Below, piece after piece: positions 32,431 through 41,911 of a stretch of 64,000 bases of DNA; the stretch's first letter is position 1; every line of letters begins with the position of its first letter. The notes below the pieces were generated by a model that was not told the DNA's origin, searched no databases, and saw nothing but the letters and a program-made list of their open reading frames with translations. The position numbers were made by a program, and so were the translations under genes. Origin of the DNA: Phaeodactylibacter luteus (GTDB taxonomy: Bacteria > Bacteroidota > Bacteroidia > Chitinophagales > Saprospiraceae); NCBI RefSeq assembly GCF_007993045.1, contig NZ_VOOR01000006.1, positions 62,001 through 126,000 of the forward strand. Direction: 5' to 3'.

Positions 32431-35400
32431 TCAGGCATTCACCGCCTTGGCGCTGGCTTTGACTTCAGCTTCCCGCTCGCGTTTGCGGCGCTCGAGCACC
32501 GCTTTGTAGTCGCGTGGCATCACTTTGGTGAATGCTTTGGCAGCTGTTGCCCAATCCTCTAGTATGGCACGGGCACGGGCACTGCCGGTCAGCTCAGCGT
32601 GACGGCTGACGAGGGCCTTGAGCTGTTTAAGGTCTGCTTCATCCAAGGGGTCTAAGTCGATCATCTCCATATTGACCCGGTTTTTGAACCGCCCTTCAGG
32701 GTCGTAGATGTAAGCCAGGCCTCCGCTCATGCCCGCAGCAAAATTTTTGCCGGTCTCGCCCAAAACAACTACCGTCCCTCCGGTCATGTATTCGCAGCCA
32801 TGGTCTCCTATGCCTTCTACCACGGTGGTTACGCCGGAATTCCGTACAGCAAACCGCTCGCCAGCGGTACCGCAGATAAAGGCTTCCCCAGAAGTGGCAC
32901 CATAGAATGCGACATTGCCGATGATGATGTTCTCGCTAGGGACGAACTTGGCGTCCCGGTCGGGGACGGCCACCAATTGTGCGCCAGAAAGCCCCTTGCC
33001 GAAGTAGTCGTTGGCTTCTCCTTCCAGGTGGAAATGCAGCCCCTTGGCCCCAAAGGCCCCGAAGCTCTGCCCTGCAGAGCCCCGGAAATGGAACTCAATG
33101 GTGCCATCTGGCAAACCGCTGCTGCCGTATTTTTTGCTGACCTCATTGGAGAGCATCGTCCCTGTGGCCCTGTCCGTATTCCGGATATCAAAAGCGGCTT
33201 TGACCGGCTTGGCCTGCTCGAGCGCAGGCTGAGCGGTGCTGATGAGCTGCCGGTCCAATACCATTTGTATGCCGTGGTCTTGCTCTACCTTTTTGTACTG
33301 GCCGACGGTCTCTTCCGCAGGCTCTTTGTAGAGGATGGGGCTCAGGTCTAGTTCCCGGTACTTCCAATGCTTGAGCTTTTGCTTGGCTTTCAGCATCTCT
33401 ACTTTGCCCACCATTTCCTCTACCGTCCGGAAGCCCAGGCTGGCCATGATCTCCCTTAAGTCTTCGGCCAGGAATCGGAAGAAGTTGATGACGTGGGCGG
33501 GGTCGCCGGTAAAGCGCTTGCGCAGCTCGGGGTCTTGGGTCGCAATGCCTACAGGGCAAGTATTGACATGGCACTTGCGCATCATGATACAGCCTTCTAC
33601 TACTAGTGCTGCGGTCGCTACGCCCCATTCTTCTGCTCCGAGCAGGGTGGCTATGGCTAAGTCTCGCCCGGTACGGATCTGCCCGTCGGTCTGCAGCGTC
33701 ACCCGGTCCCTGAGCTTGTTCTTGACCAGTGTCTGATGGGTTTCTGCCAAGCCCAGCTCCCAAGGGAGCCCAGCGTGGCGGATAGAGGTTAGTGGAGAAG
33801 CCCCCGTGCCCCCATCGTGTCCCGAGATCAGTATGGCATCTGCATGGGCTTTAGCCACTCCTGAGGCAATGATGCCGACCCCCGCTTTGGAAACCAGCTT
33901 GACGTTGATCCGGGCTTTCCGGTTGGCGTTCTTCAGGTCAAAAATCAGTTGTGCCAAGTCTTCGATAGAATAAATGTCGTGGTGTGGCGGGGGCGAGATC
34001 AGGCCTACGCCAGGCGTAGAGTGGCGTACCCGCCCAATCCAATCGTCTACTTTATGGCCTGGCAGCTGCCCGCCTTCTCCCGGCTTGGCCCCCTGCGCCA
34101 TTTTGATCTGCAGCTCATCGGCATTGGCCAGGTAGTTGCTCGTTACGCCAAACCGGCCAGAGGCGACCTGCTTGATGGCAGAGCGTTCCCAGTCGCCGTT
34201 CTCTTTTCGGGCAAAGCGCACTTCGTCCTCGCCCCCTTCGCCGCTGTTGCTCTTCGCCCCTATCCGGTTCATGGCGATAGCGAGCGTGGCGTGGGCTTCA
34301 TGCGAGATAGAGCCGAACGACATCGCGCCTGTTGCAAAACGCTTCATGATGGATTCGGCCGGCTCCACTTCCCGCAGCGGTATCTTTTCGCCCCGGCGGA
34401 AGGTCAGCAGCCCCCTGAGGGTGAGCGCCTGTTCGGTCTGCTCGTCAATCTCTTTTGCGTATTGTTTGAAGGCTTTATAATCCCCTTTGCGGGAAGCCAA
34501 TTGCAGCAGGTGTATGGCTTTGGGGCTGAACAGATGGGCTTCGCCCCGGCGCTTCCACTGATAAATGCCGCCAACCTCCAGCCTGGGGTTGGGCACAGGC
34601 TTCTCAGGGAAAGCCAGCCGGTGGCGGGTCAGGGCTTCTTCGGCTATGCCGTCGAAGCCTATGCCCTGTATGCGGGATATAGAGCCCCGGAAGCACTTGT
34701 CTACCACCTCTGTATTGAGGCCTAAGACTTCGAAAATCTGTGCTCCTTGATAAGATTGTAGCGTGGAAATGCCAATTTTAGACATGATTTTCAACAAGCC
34801 TTTGCCGATAGCTTTGTTGTAGGTAGCAATGAGGGCCTGGTTTTGGGCCCCTTCCCCAAATACCCCTTGTGCGTTGAGGCTAGCGATAGTGGCATAAGCC
34901 ATGTATGGGTTGATGGCGCTTGTGCCATAACCTACGAGCGTGGCAAAGTGGTGGGCCTCGCGTACATCGCCCGCTTCTACCACTATGGAGGTCAGGCTGC
35001 GCAGCCCTTTCTGTATGAGGTGGTGGTGTACCGCCCCCGCAGACATGAGCGAGGGCAGAGGCGCTTGGAATGGCCCCGTATTGCGGTCGGACAGGATGAG
35101 GATATTGGCTCCGTTCCGGACAAGGTCTTCTGCAACAGCACAGATATGGTCTATCGCAGCTTGCATCCGGCCGGCCTGCCCATCAGCCCGGAATACGGTA
35201 TCAATCACCCCGGACTTAAAGTGCGGCTTGTTGAGGTATTTAATTTTGCTGAGCTCCTCATTGGTCAGCACAGGGCTGTCCAAGTGGATAAAACGGGCCC
35301 GCTCAGGGCCGATATCGAGGATGTTGTCGCTGCTGCCCAACATGGCGTATAGTGACATGACAGAGCGCTCGCGGATGGGGTCTATGGGCGGGTTGGTCAC

Positions 35401-36975
35401 CTGAGCGAATAGCTGCTTGAAGTAGTTGGCCAAGTGCTGCGACTGATGAGAGAGGACAGCCAGGGGGGTATCGGCCCCCATAGAGCCCAAGGGGTCTTTG
35501 CCGCCTTTGATCATAGGGGCAATGACCACTTTGAGGTCCTCTTTGGTAAACCCATGTAGCAGCTGATTCCGCAGCAGCGTTTGCTGATCCAGCTCGGTCA
35601 GGCCAGGCTGCCCGTCCGGCAATTCATCTAAACTGAGGCGGTGTTCGTTGAGCCATTCCCGGTAGGGCATGCGCTGGCAAATAATCTCCTTGAGCTCTGC
35701 ATCTCCAATGACACGGTGCTCGTCCAGGTCGGCAATCAGGATTTTGCCGGGCTGTAGCCGCCCTTTGGCCACTACTTTGGACTGATCGACCGGCAGCGCC
35801 CCTGCCTCTGAGGCGACAATGAGCACATTATCTTCCGTAAGGCAATAACGGGAGGGGCGCAGCCCGTTGCGGTCAAGTGTCGCGCCAACCAGTATGCCAT
35901 CGGTAAAGCAGATGGAGGCCGGGCCGTCCCAAGGCTCCATGATGGTACGGTTGTATTCATAAAATGCCCGCTTAAAGTCTTCCATCTGTTCATCGTGCTG
36001 CCAAGCCTCAGGGATCATGAGCATGAGGGCATGTGGGAGCGACATGCCGCCCAGCACGAGGAACTCGAGCACGTTATCAAAATTGGCTGAGTCGGACAGC
36101 TTTTCCCCACAAACGGGCTTCAGCTTTGCCAGCTCATCCTCTGTGAAAAGCGTGGATTTGATCAGTTTCTCCTTGGATGCCCACCAGTTGAGGTTGCCCA
36201 TGATGGTGTTGATCTCCCCATTGTGGGCAATATAGCGGAAGGGCTGTGCCAGCTTCCACTTCGGGACGGTATTGGTAGAAAATCGGCTATGCACCAAAGC
36301 AATAGCGGACTTGCACAGCGCGTCTTGCAGATCTGGGAAATAAGGCCTTACCTGATAAGTGGTCAGCTGCCCTTTGTACACTACTGTTTTGTAGGAAAAG
36401 GAGGTGATGTAGAAGTGGTCGCGCGATTGGGGGTAAGTATTGTGGATGGAGTGGGTCGCAAATTTGCGCAGCACATACAGCCGGCGCTCCAGTGCTTTTG
36501 GGTCGAGGTTTTCCTGTGGTTTGACAAACACCTGCTCCATACGGGGCTCTACAGCAATAGCTGACTCGCCGAGCTCTTCGTGGTCAGTGGGTATTTTCCG
36601 GTAGCCCAAGAGGTCAAACCCCAGCTCATCGATGTAGTCATCGAAAAGGACGCGGCACTGCCGGCGGAGGTTGCGGTCGGCTGGGAAAAAAACGACGCCC
36701 ACGCCGTATTTGCCAAATTCAGGGAGCTCAAAGCCTTGTTCCATGCATTTTTTAGCAAAGAACTCGTGGGGCGTTTGTATAAGTATGCCTGCGCCATCGC
36801 CTGTATTGGGCTCGCAGCCGCAGGCGCCACGGTGCTCCATATTGGTGAGCATCTGCAAGGCGTCTTCAATCAGTTGATGCGATTTGGTGCCATTGAGGTT
36901 GGCGATGAGCCCTGTCCCGCAGGAATCTTTTTCGAGTTGTGGGGTGTATAGCCCTTTCTGGTCACATTGGTCCAT
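32431..36975 (-). CDS. gltB: Glutamate synthase large subunit
   Basis: At 1514 residues it is full length. The N-terminal glutamine amidotransferase domain starts after a short propeptide; DSCGTGLIAN places Cys19 as the probable mature N-terminal nucleophile. The FMN-binding synthase domain (about 830-1210) has GHDGGTGASPLTS, and the 3Fe-4S motif CHVNTCPVGIATQ is present. A C-terminal beta-helix GXGXG-type domain (about 1270-1490) follows. It makes glutamate from glutamine and 2-oxoglutarate with GltD. Upstream is the 768-bp AT-rich gap. Confidence 0.97.
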   Translation of the reverse strand: MDQCDQKGLYTPQLEKDSCGTGLIANLNGTKSHQLIEDALQMLTNMEHRGACGCEPNTGDGAGILIQTPHEFFAKKCMEQGFELPEFGKYGVGVVFFPADRNLRRQCRVLFDDYIDELGFDLLGYRKIPTDHEELGESAIAVEPRMEQVFVKPQENLDPKALERRLYVLRKFATHSIHNTYPQSRDHFYITSFSYKTVVYKGQLTTYQVRPYFPDLQDALCKSAIALVHSRFSTNTVPKWKLAQPFRYIAHNGEINTIMGNLNWWASKEKLIKSTLFTEDELAKLKPVCGEKLSDSANFDNVLEFLVLGGMSLPHALMLMIPEAWQHDEQMEDFKRAFYEYNRTIMEPWDGPASICFTDGILVGATLDRNGLRPSRYCLTEDNVLIVASEAGALPVDQSKVVAKGRLQPGKILIADLDEHRVIGDAELKEIICQRMPYREWLNEHRLSLDELPDGQPGLTELDQQTLLRNQLLHGFTKEDLKVVIAPMIKGGKDPLGSMGADTPLAVLSHQSQHLANYFKQLFAQVTNPPIDPIRERSVMSLYAMLGSSDNILDIGPERARFIHLDSPVLTNEELSKIKYLNKPHFKSGVIDTVFRADGQAGRMQAAIDHICAVAEDLVRNGANILILSDRNTGPFQAPLPSLMSAGAVHHHLIQKGLRSLTSIVVEAGDVREAHHFATLVGYGTSAINPYMAYATIASLNAQGVFGEGAQNQALIATYNKAIGKGLLKIMSKIGISTLQSYQGAQIFEVLGLNTEVVDKCFRGSISRIQGIGFDGIAEEALTRHRLAFPEKPVPNPRLEVGGIYQWKRRGEAHLFSPKAIHLLQLASRKGDYKAFKQYAKEIDEQTEQALTLRGLLTFRRGEKIPLREVEPAESIMKRFATGAMSFGSISHEAHATLAIAMNRIGAKSNSGEGGEDEVRFARKENGDWERSAIKQVASGRFGVTSNYLANADELQIKMAQGAKPGEGGQLPGHKVDDWIGRVRHSTPGVGLISPPPHHDIYSIEDLAQLIFDLKNANRKARINVKLVSKAGVGIIASGVAKAHADAILISGHDGGTGASPLTSIRHAGLPWELGLAETHQTLVKNKLRDRVTLQTDGQIRTGRDLAIATLLGAEEWGVATAALVVEGCIMMRKCHVNTCPVGIATQDPELRKRFTGDPAHVINFFRFLAEDLREIMASLGFRTVEEMVGKVEMLKAKQKLKHWKYRELDLSPILYKEPAEETVGQYKKVEQDHGIQMVLDRQLISTAQPALEQAKPVKAAFDIRNTDRATGTMLSNEVSKKYGSSGLPDGTIEFHFRGSAGQSFGAFGAKGLHFHLEGEANDYFGKGLSGAQLVAVPDRDAKFVPSENIIIGNVAFYGATSGEAFICGTAGERFAVRNSGVTTVVEGIGDHGCEYMTGGTVVVLGETGKNFAAGMSGGLAYIYDPEGRFKNRVNMEMIDLDPLDEADLKQLKALVSRHAELTGSARARAILEDWATAAKAFTKVMPRDYKAVLERRKREREAEVKASAKAVNA

Positions 36976-37743
36976 AGACGTGTATGCTTTGCTGCTTGGT
37001 GGCTGCTGCCCGCTGAAGAGCGGCAGCCTAGTGCTTTGTAAAGTGTGGAAAGCAGGATTCTTTTCTGTTTTCCGCCACGTAGGTGCAGGCTAAATCTTGG
37101 ATGAAAACAGCTTGCCCTTTGCTTGCCATACTTGACAAAGTGCTACGAGTGTTGAAAAAATCTGTGCGCACAACAATACTGTTGTAGCACAGGAAGAATA
37201 TGCCATTCGCTGCTCAATCCGGGGGCCGGAGCAGCAGCTCATTGATTGGTTGTCAGAAATTTGGTAGCCGTGCCGCTAAAGGGCAGCAGTTGATTAGGGG
37301 CAGGGGCCGCGGCCGGCAGGCCGGGGGCAAGGGTACACTTGCCTGGCTTGAAGGATAAACAGGGCTGTATAAAGCCAATATCTTATGGCTGTCAAGGGTT
37401 GATTTCTTATTCTGCACCCCTCAGGCCATTTGTTTTAAGGTGCTTCCGAAGATAAGCTTAAGTGGTGTTTTGTACAAATGAAGACAGCACAAATAAAACG
37501 TGCTTTATATAGAAAAGTTTAGTTAAATACGATGCTATGGTGCGTTATTGGCAGAATAAGATTGGTTTATTGAAGATGTGTTAATGTTGAATATTGGGTT
37601 TTTGTTCTGTGTTTTTCTGCCTGCTCGAATAATCTACTAAACAAAAAGGCAGGAGTGAATAATATTTGGCATCTGGGCGGGGCGGCCGGGTGCGTGTTGT
37701 TACGGCCTTTAGGGAAAGCCAAACGGGCAGCAGCGGCCTGGCC
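36976..37743. other. Long AT-rich intergenic region upstream of gltB
   Basis: 768 bp with no gene of plausible length or coding character. 37440-37660 is strongly A/T-rich (ataaaacgtgctttatatag and a run of TTTAT-type motifs), in contrast to the GC-rich flanks. An inverted repeat GTGCTAC..GTAGCAC (37139-37190) encloses TGTGCGCACA and CAACAatacTGTTG. Promoters for gltB (minus strand) should lie here. No riboswitch is recognised. Confidence 0.5.
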
Positions 37744-38730
37744 TCAAGCTTCGCCCGGGTATTTCAAGCCAATGGCAGACCGGACCTGATCGAGCAGTGC
37801 CATCAGCCCTTCAGTCTGTTGCAATGGCCAAAGGGGGCTTTCCTGCAGCCCTTCCCTCAGGCACCGCATGGCTTCTTTGGCTTCATAGACATATCCGTTC
37901 CCATCCCAGTCAAAGTGGAAGTTGGAGAGCCTGCCCTCAGGGCTGATCAGGCTGAAAGATGAGGGCTCATGCCAGCGGGTGTGCCAATGTATAGTGCCCT
38001 CTTCCCCATAGATGAAGGCTTCCGTCTTGGTAAGCGCCTGCAAAGTAGCATGAAGGTGCGCCATGCCCCCGTTGTCATAATGGAAGAGCACGCCCAGCTC
38101 TTGGTCTACGCCGGTGGGGCTGAACTGAGCCATCGCCTGCAGCTTGCCCGGCTGTCCTAAAATGAGGTAAGCGAGGAAAACCGGGTAGATGCCGATATCG
38201 AGCAGGGCACCGCCTGCAAGGCTTGGGCTGAAGAGCCTGCCCTCAGGGTCGGGCTGTGCCTTGAAGCCAAAGTCTGCTTTTACAGATAATGGGCGGCCTA
38301 TAGCGCCCTGTTCAATCAGCTCAAGCACCTTGATGGTGCTTGGCAGAAAGCGGGTCCAAAGGGCTTCCATAAGGAATACGCCCTTTTCCCTGGCCAGCCC
38401 TGTCATCTCCCTGGCCTGTGCACTGTTCAGGGCAAATGCCTTTTCGCAAAGGACAGGCACCCCTGCCCGGAGGCAGCGCATAGCATGCTCGTAGTGGTGG
38501 CTGTGCGGGGTAGCAATGTAGACGATATCAAGCTCCGGGCAGGCGAGGAAGGCGCCGGGGTCGGCGTAAGCATGAGGGGCTTCGTAGGCGCGGGCAAATT
38601 CCCTAGCGCGTTCTTCTGAACGGCTCAGTACCGCGCTCAGCCGTGCGCCTTCGACCTGTGCGAGGTCTTGTGCGAATTTGTGCGCAATTTTTCCCGGGCC
38701 GATGATGCCCCAGTTGATGGCCTTGGTCAT
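37744..38730 (-). CDS. Gfo/Idh/MocA-family oxidoreductase
   Basis: The 328-residue protein has an N-terminal Rossmann domain with GPGKIAHKFAQDLAQV and the VLCEKAFALN motif carrying the catalytic Lys (Lys of EKAFALN, equivalent to EKP). The C-terminal half is the alpha/beta Gfo-type domain (GGALLDIGIYPVFLA). The family uses NAD(P) on sugars and sugar-like alcohols; the form resembles trans-1,2-dihydrobenzene-1,2-diol dehydrogenase and related dehydrogenases. It ends 19 bp downstream of the glutaminase gene start region and follows it on the same strand, so they may be co-transcribed. Substrate unknown. Confidence 0.88.
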   Translation of the reverse strand: MTKAINWGIIGPGKIAHKFAQDLAQVEGARLSAVLSRSEERAREFARAYEAPHAYADPGAFLACPELDIVYIATPHSHHYEHAMRCLRAGVPVLCEKAFALNSAQAREMTGLAREKGVFLMEALWTRFLPSTIKVLELIEQGAIGRPLSVKADFGFKAQPDPEGRLFSPSLAGGALLDIGIYPVFLAYLILGQPGKLQAMAQFSPTGVDQELGVLFHYDNGGMAHLHATLQALTKTEAFIYGEEGTIHWHTRWHEPSSFSLISPEGRLSNFHFDWDGNGYVYEAKEAMRCLREGLQESPLWPLQQTEGLMALLDQVRSAIGLKYPGEA

Positions 38731-38749
38731 TGTTGTAAAGGATTTGGGC

Positions 38750-39664
38750 TTAGAAAATTGATTTTCCCGTAAGGGTGGTAAACAGTTCGAGCACTTTGAT
38801 GCCCACTAGGGAGTTGCCGTGCTCGTTGAGCTCAGGGCTCCAAACCGCTATGGCGAGCTCGCCGGGTATAACGGCTACAATACCCCCGCCCACACCGCTT
38901 TTGCCCGGCAAGCCAACCCGGAATGCAAACTCGCCGGCTTCGTCGTAGAAGCCACAGGTCAGCATAAGCGCGTTGAGGCGTTTGGCCTGGCTTTCCGTAA
39001 GGATGCGCTCTCCCGAATGGGGGATGATGCCATGGTTGGCAAACATGAGGAAGGCCCGGGCGAGCTCCCGGCAGCTCATGGCAAGGGAGCACTGATGGAA
39101 GTAAACATCCAGCACGTTTTCTACTGGCGCTTTGATGTTGTAATGGCTCTTCATGAAGTTGACGAGTGCAGCGTTGGTGTACCCCAGCTCCCGTTCAGAA
39201 GCCGCTACTTTATAATCGTAATAAATGTCATCGCTCTGTGCCAGTTGGCGGGTGAGCTGCAGCAAGTCATTTTTGGGCTGTGGGAAGTGCTCGATCAGCA
39301 AGTCGGTGATGACGAGCGCTCCGGCATTGATGAAAGGGTTGCGGGGGATGCCGCGTTCGTATTCCAGCTGCACCAAGCTGTTGAAGGGGTTCCCGGAAGG
39401 CTCTATGCCCACCCGCTCCCAGAGCTGCTCCCCTACTTTGGGGTAGGCCATGGCGAGGGCGATGACCTTAGAGATGCTTTGGATAGAAAACTGCTCCTCC
39501 GCGTCGCCAGTGCAAAAGGACAGCCCGCCTATGGTCTCGATCGCGATGCCGAGCTTGTTGGGGGGCACTTTGGCCAGAGCGGGGATATAGTCCGCTACTT
39601 TGCCCTGGCCAAAGAGGCTTTTGACCGTGTCTGCAATTTCTTCAATAATGTTTTGGTAGCCCAT
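38750..39664 (-). CDS. glsA: Glutaminase (serine-dependent, GlsA type)
   Basis: The 304-residue protein matches the beta-lactamase-fold glutaminases, which split glutamine to glutamate and ammonia. The active-site pair S63-x-x-K66 (SIQSISKV) is present, with NPFNSLVQLEYERGIPRNPFINAGAL and SGVGGGIVAV. Length is typical (about 304-310). It lies 19 bp before the Gfo/Idh/MocA gene and 59 bp after galE. With gltBD close by, the window has both the making and the breaking of the glutamine amide nitrogen. Confidence 0.94.
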   Translation of the reverse strand: MGYQNIIEEIADTVKSLFGQGKVADYIPALAKVPPNKLGIAIETIGGLSFCTGDAEEQFSIQSISKVIALAMAYPKVGEQLWERVGIEPSGNPFNSLVQLEYERGIPRNPFINAGALVITDLLIEHFPQPKNDLLQLTRQLAQSDDIYYDYKVAASERELGYTNAALVNFMKSHYNIKAPVENVLDVYFHQCSLAMSCRELARAFLMFANHGIIPHSGERILTESQAKRLNALMLTCGFYDEAGEFAFRVGLPGKSGVGGGIVAVIPGELAIAVWSPELNEHGNSLVGIKVLELFTTLTGKSIF

Positions 39665-39723
39665 AGTTTGCTGCTGGTGTTTTGGCTCTTGGGGTGGTGG
39701 GAGCTCAGATTAGGGGCGCTTGC

Positions 39724-40752
39724 CTAGCCGGCGTTTGCCTGCCGTGCCTTTTCCCATGCCCACGCTGTGCGCATGATGTCCCGTATGCCGCGCTTAGGAG
39801 ACCAGCCCAATTTGGCAGCAGCCTTATTATAGTTGGCATAAATAGCCACTACATCGCCCGGGCGGCGGGGGCCAATCTGGTAATTGAGGGGCTGCCCATT
39901 TACCTCCATAAATGCCTCAATGGCTTCCAGGACGGTCACCCCTTCGCCTATGCCGAGGTTGAAGGTGTCAACAGTAGGCACGCTGTCATCAGACAAGAGG
40001 TATTGCATGGCTTTGGTGTGGGCGTTGGCCAGGTCCATGACGTGGATGTAGTCCCGTACGCAGCTGCCGTCTCGGGTGTCGTAATCGTCTCCAAATACCA
40101 TTAGGGAGGCTCGTTTCCCTATAGCGGTCTCCGTAATGACCGGGACGAGGTTGGAGGCTGGTGTGGAGGGGGATTCCCCGATCTGTGCGCTTTCGTGGGC
40201 ACCGGCGGGGTTGAAGTAGCGCAGGAGGATGTTCTTGTGGCTGGAGTGGGCCCGGGCAAAATCATGTACAATCTGCTCCCCCATTTGTTTGGTGCGGGCG
40301 TAGGGCGATTCCGCTTCCTCCATAGGCGTCTGTTCTGTGACGGGCAGGTCTTTGGCGTTGCCATAAACGGAACAGGAGGAGGAGAAAATGAAGTTTTTGA
40401 CCCCGTGCCTGTCCATGCAATCCAATATATTGATCAGGCTATTGAGGTTGTTGCGGAAGTACTTCAGCGGCTGCTCCACCGATTCCCCCACATGCTTATG
40501 GGCCGCAAAATGGATGACGCCGCACAAATCCGGGTGGGCATTGAACATTTGTTCGGCCGCGTGGGCGTCGCACAAGTCGATAGCGTAATTGGGCACAGTT
40601 TTCCCGGTAATAGCGGCGACGCCTTGCAGCACCTCTTCCCGGGCATTGGAAAGGTTGTCGGCAGAAATGACATCAAAGCCGTTGTCGATAAGGTCTACAA
40701 GTGTGTGGCTGCCGATATAGCCGCAGCCTCCTGTGACGAGGATTTTCTTCAT
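39724..40752 (-). CDS. galE: UDP-glucose 4-epimerase
   Basis: The 342-residue short-chain dehydrogenase has the NAD motif GGCGYIGSH (8-16), catalytic SSS at about 124-126, and Y151-x3-K155 (SPYARTK), plus the GYGT-like and NLGIGEGVTVLE stretches. It interconverts UDP-glucose and UDP-galactose for the Leloir pathway and surface polysaccharides. It has its own -7 box (TACTTTTG at 40797-40804, minus). The order galE-glsA-Gfo on one strand with short gaps suggests one transcript. Confidence 0.95.
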   Translation of the reverse strand: MKKILVTGGCGYIGSHTLVDLIDNGFDVISADNLSNAREEVLQGVAAITGKTVPNYAIDLCDAHAAEQMFNAHPDLCGVIHFAAHKHVGESVEQPLKYFRNNLNSLINILDCMDRHGVKNFIFSSSCSVYGNAKDLPVTEQTPMEEAESPYARTKQMGEQIVHDFARAHSSHKNILLRYFNPAGAHESAQIGESPSTPASNLVPVITETAIGKRASLMVFGDDYDTRDGSCVRDYIHVMDLANAHTKAMQYLLSDDSVPTVDTFNLGIGEGVTVLEAIEAFMEVNGQPLNYQIGPRRPGDVVAIYANYNKAAAKLGWSPKRGIRDIMRTAWAWEKARQANAG

Positions 40753-40796
40753 GGTGAGGTAGGTGGATTTTTGTTTTGGGCGGAACCCGCTGCGTT

Positions 40797-40804
40797 CAAA
40801 AGTA
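40797..40804 (-). promoter_or_regulatory. Bacteroidota -7 box upstream of galE
   Basis: TACTTTTG on the minus strand is an exact TAnnTTTG match 45 bp upstream of the galE start. The -33 element is a weak TTTCC. Confidence 0.5.
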
Positions 40805-40863
40805 GCAGATTCTTGGGAAATAGCAGTTGGAACGGGGGAATTCCTGGGGCAATCCTTTTATGT

Positions 40864-40895
40864 TTTGGGGTAGTCGGCCTTTTCAGCTACCTTTG
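40864..40895 (+). promoter_or_regulatory. Near-consensus Bacteroidota promoter of cysQ
   Basis: TTTG (40864-40867), a 20-bp spacer and TACCTTTG (40888-40895) form a good Bacteroidota promoter. It leaves a leader of about 108 nt before the cysQ ATG. Confidence 0.7.
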
Positions 40896-41009
40896 GCACC
40901 TTTTGATGGCGGCCCTTTTCTGGCCCGGGCAGGGCCAAAGATGTGGCTGCTTGACGCCAAGATGTGGCGGTGGCTGGCCTGTGCTTGCTGCCTATCAAAA
41001 TAAGACAAT

Positions 41010-41792
41010 ATGACGCACCAGGAACTTGCTCAGGAAGTTGCCCAGATTGCCCGCCGGGCGGGCGCTGCGATTATGGCGGTATACAGTAAGGAAGACGTAG
41101 GCGTGGAGCTCAAAGCAGATGAATCCCCGCTTACCCTGGCCGATCAGGCCGCCAATGAGGTCATCTGCCGTGCATTGGAAGCGCTGCCGGTACAATACCC
41201 GATCATCTCTGAGGAGAACAAAGCGATCCCTTACGAAACGCGCAAATCCTTTGGCCGGCATTGGCTGGTAGACCCGCTTGACGGCACCAAGGAGTTTATC
41301 AAGCGCAATGGCGAGTTTACAGTAAATATTGCTTTGGTCGATCAGGGGCGGCCGGTTATTGGGGTGGTCTATGTACCCTGCCTCAACGAGCTGTACTGGT
41401 CGGTAGCTGGAGACGGAGCCTACCTGGAGTACAACGGAGAGCAGCGGAAGCTGCAGGCACCGGCCTTCAAGCTGGCAGACGAAGGGCTGCGGGTGGTTTG
41501 CTCCCGTTCTCACCTCAATGAGGCCACACAGGCTTTTGTGGATGCCTTGGCAAAGCCGGAGCTCGTGCCGACTGGCAGCTCTCTGAAGTTTTTGATTATT
41601 GCGAAGGGGGAAGCGCACGTTTACCCTCGTCTTGGGCCTACTATGGAGTGGGACACGGGTGCAGCCCAGGCTATCCTGGAAGCTGCCGGGGGAGCTGTCA
41701 TCAACGAGGAAACGGGGCAGCCGCTGGCGTACAACAAAGAGAATTTGCTCAATCCCCACTTCATTGCCTATGGCCATTTGCAGGCAGAGTGA
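41010..41792 (+). CDS. cysQ: 3'(2'),5'-bisphosphate nucleotidase CysQ
   Basis: The 260-residue lithium-sensitive phosphatase family member has the metal-binding set: EENK (about 68-71), DPLDGTKEF (about 88-96) and EWDTGAAQAI near the C-terminus. It hydrolyses 3'-phosphoadenosine 5'-phosphate, a by-product of sulfate assimilation, to AMP. No other sulfur gene is nearby. It lies upstream of the O-antigen ligase gene by 119 bp; shared transcription is unclear. Confidence 0.95.
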   Translation: MTHQELAQEVAQIARRAGAAIMAVYSKEDVGVELKADESPLTLADQAANEVICRALEALPVQYPIISEENKAIPYETRKSFGRHWLVDPLDGTKEFIKRNGEFTVNIALVDQGRPVIGVVYVPCLNELYWSVAGDGAYLEYNGEQRKLQAPAFKLADEGLRVVCSRSHLNEATQAFVDALAKPELVPTGSSLKFLIIAKGEAHVYPRLGPTMEWDTGAAQAILEAAGGAVINEETGQPLAYNKENLLNPHFIAYGHLQAE

Positions 41793-41911
41793 TAAGGCTT
41801 CCCAACGCTGCTGCCTGCTGAGGCTGTCTATATTGGGAGAGGGGTAAAGAATGGGGCCGCTTCAGGGCTTCCGTGTGCCCTTAATATTCCTGCATACCTA
41901 ACCAACTGACT

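Noticed and set aside
31376-32509. 377-codon plus-strand open frame
   Set aside because: It is antisense to gltD and the end of gltB; Fe-S cysteine motifs prove the other strand codes.
32431-36975. GltB could have been split or frameshifted because of its many overlapping short frames
   Set aside because: The minus-strand frame is open over all 1514 codons with all domains in order; the short frames are shadows.
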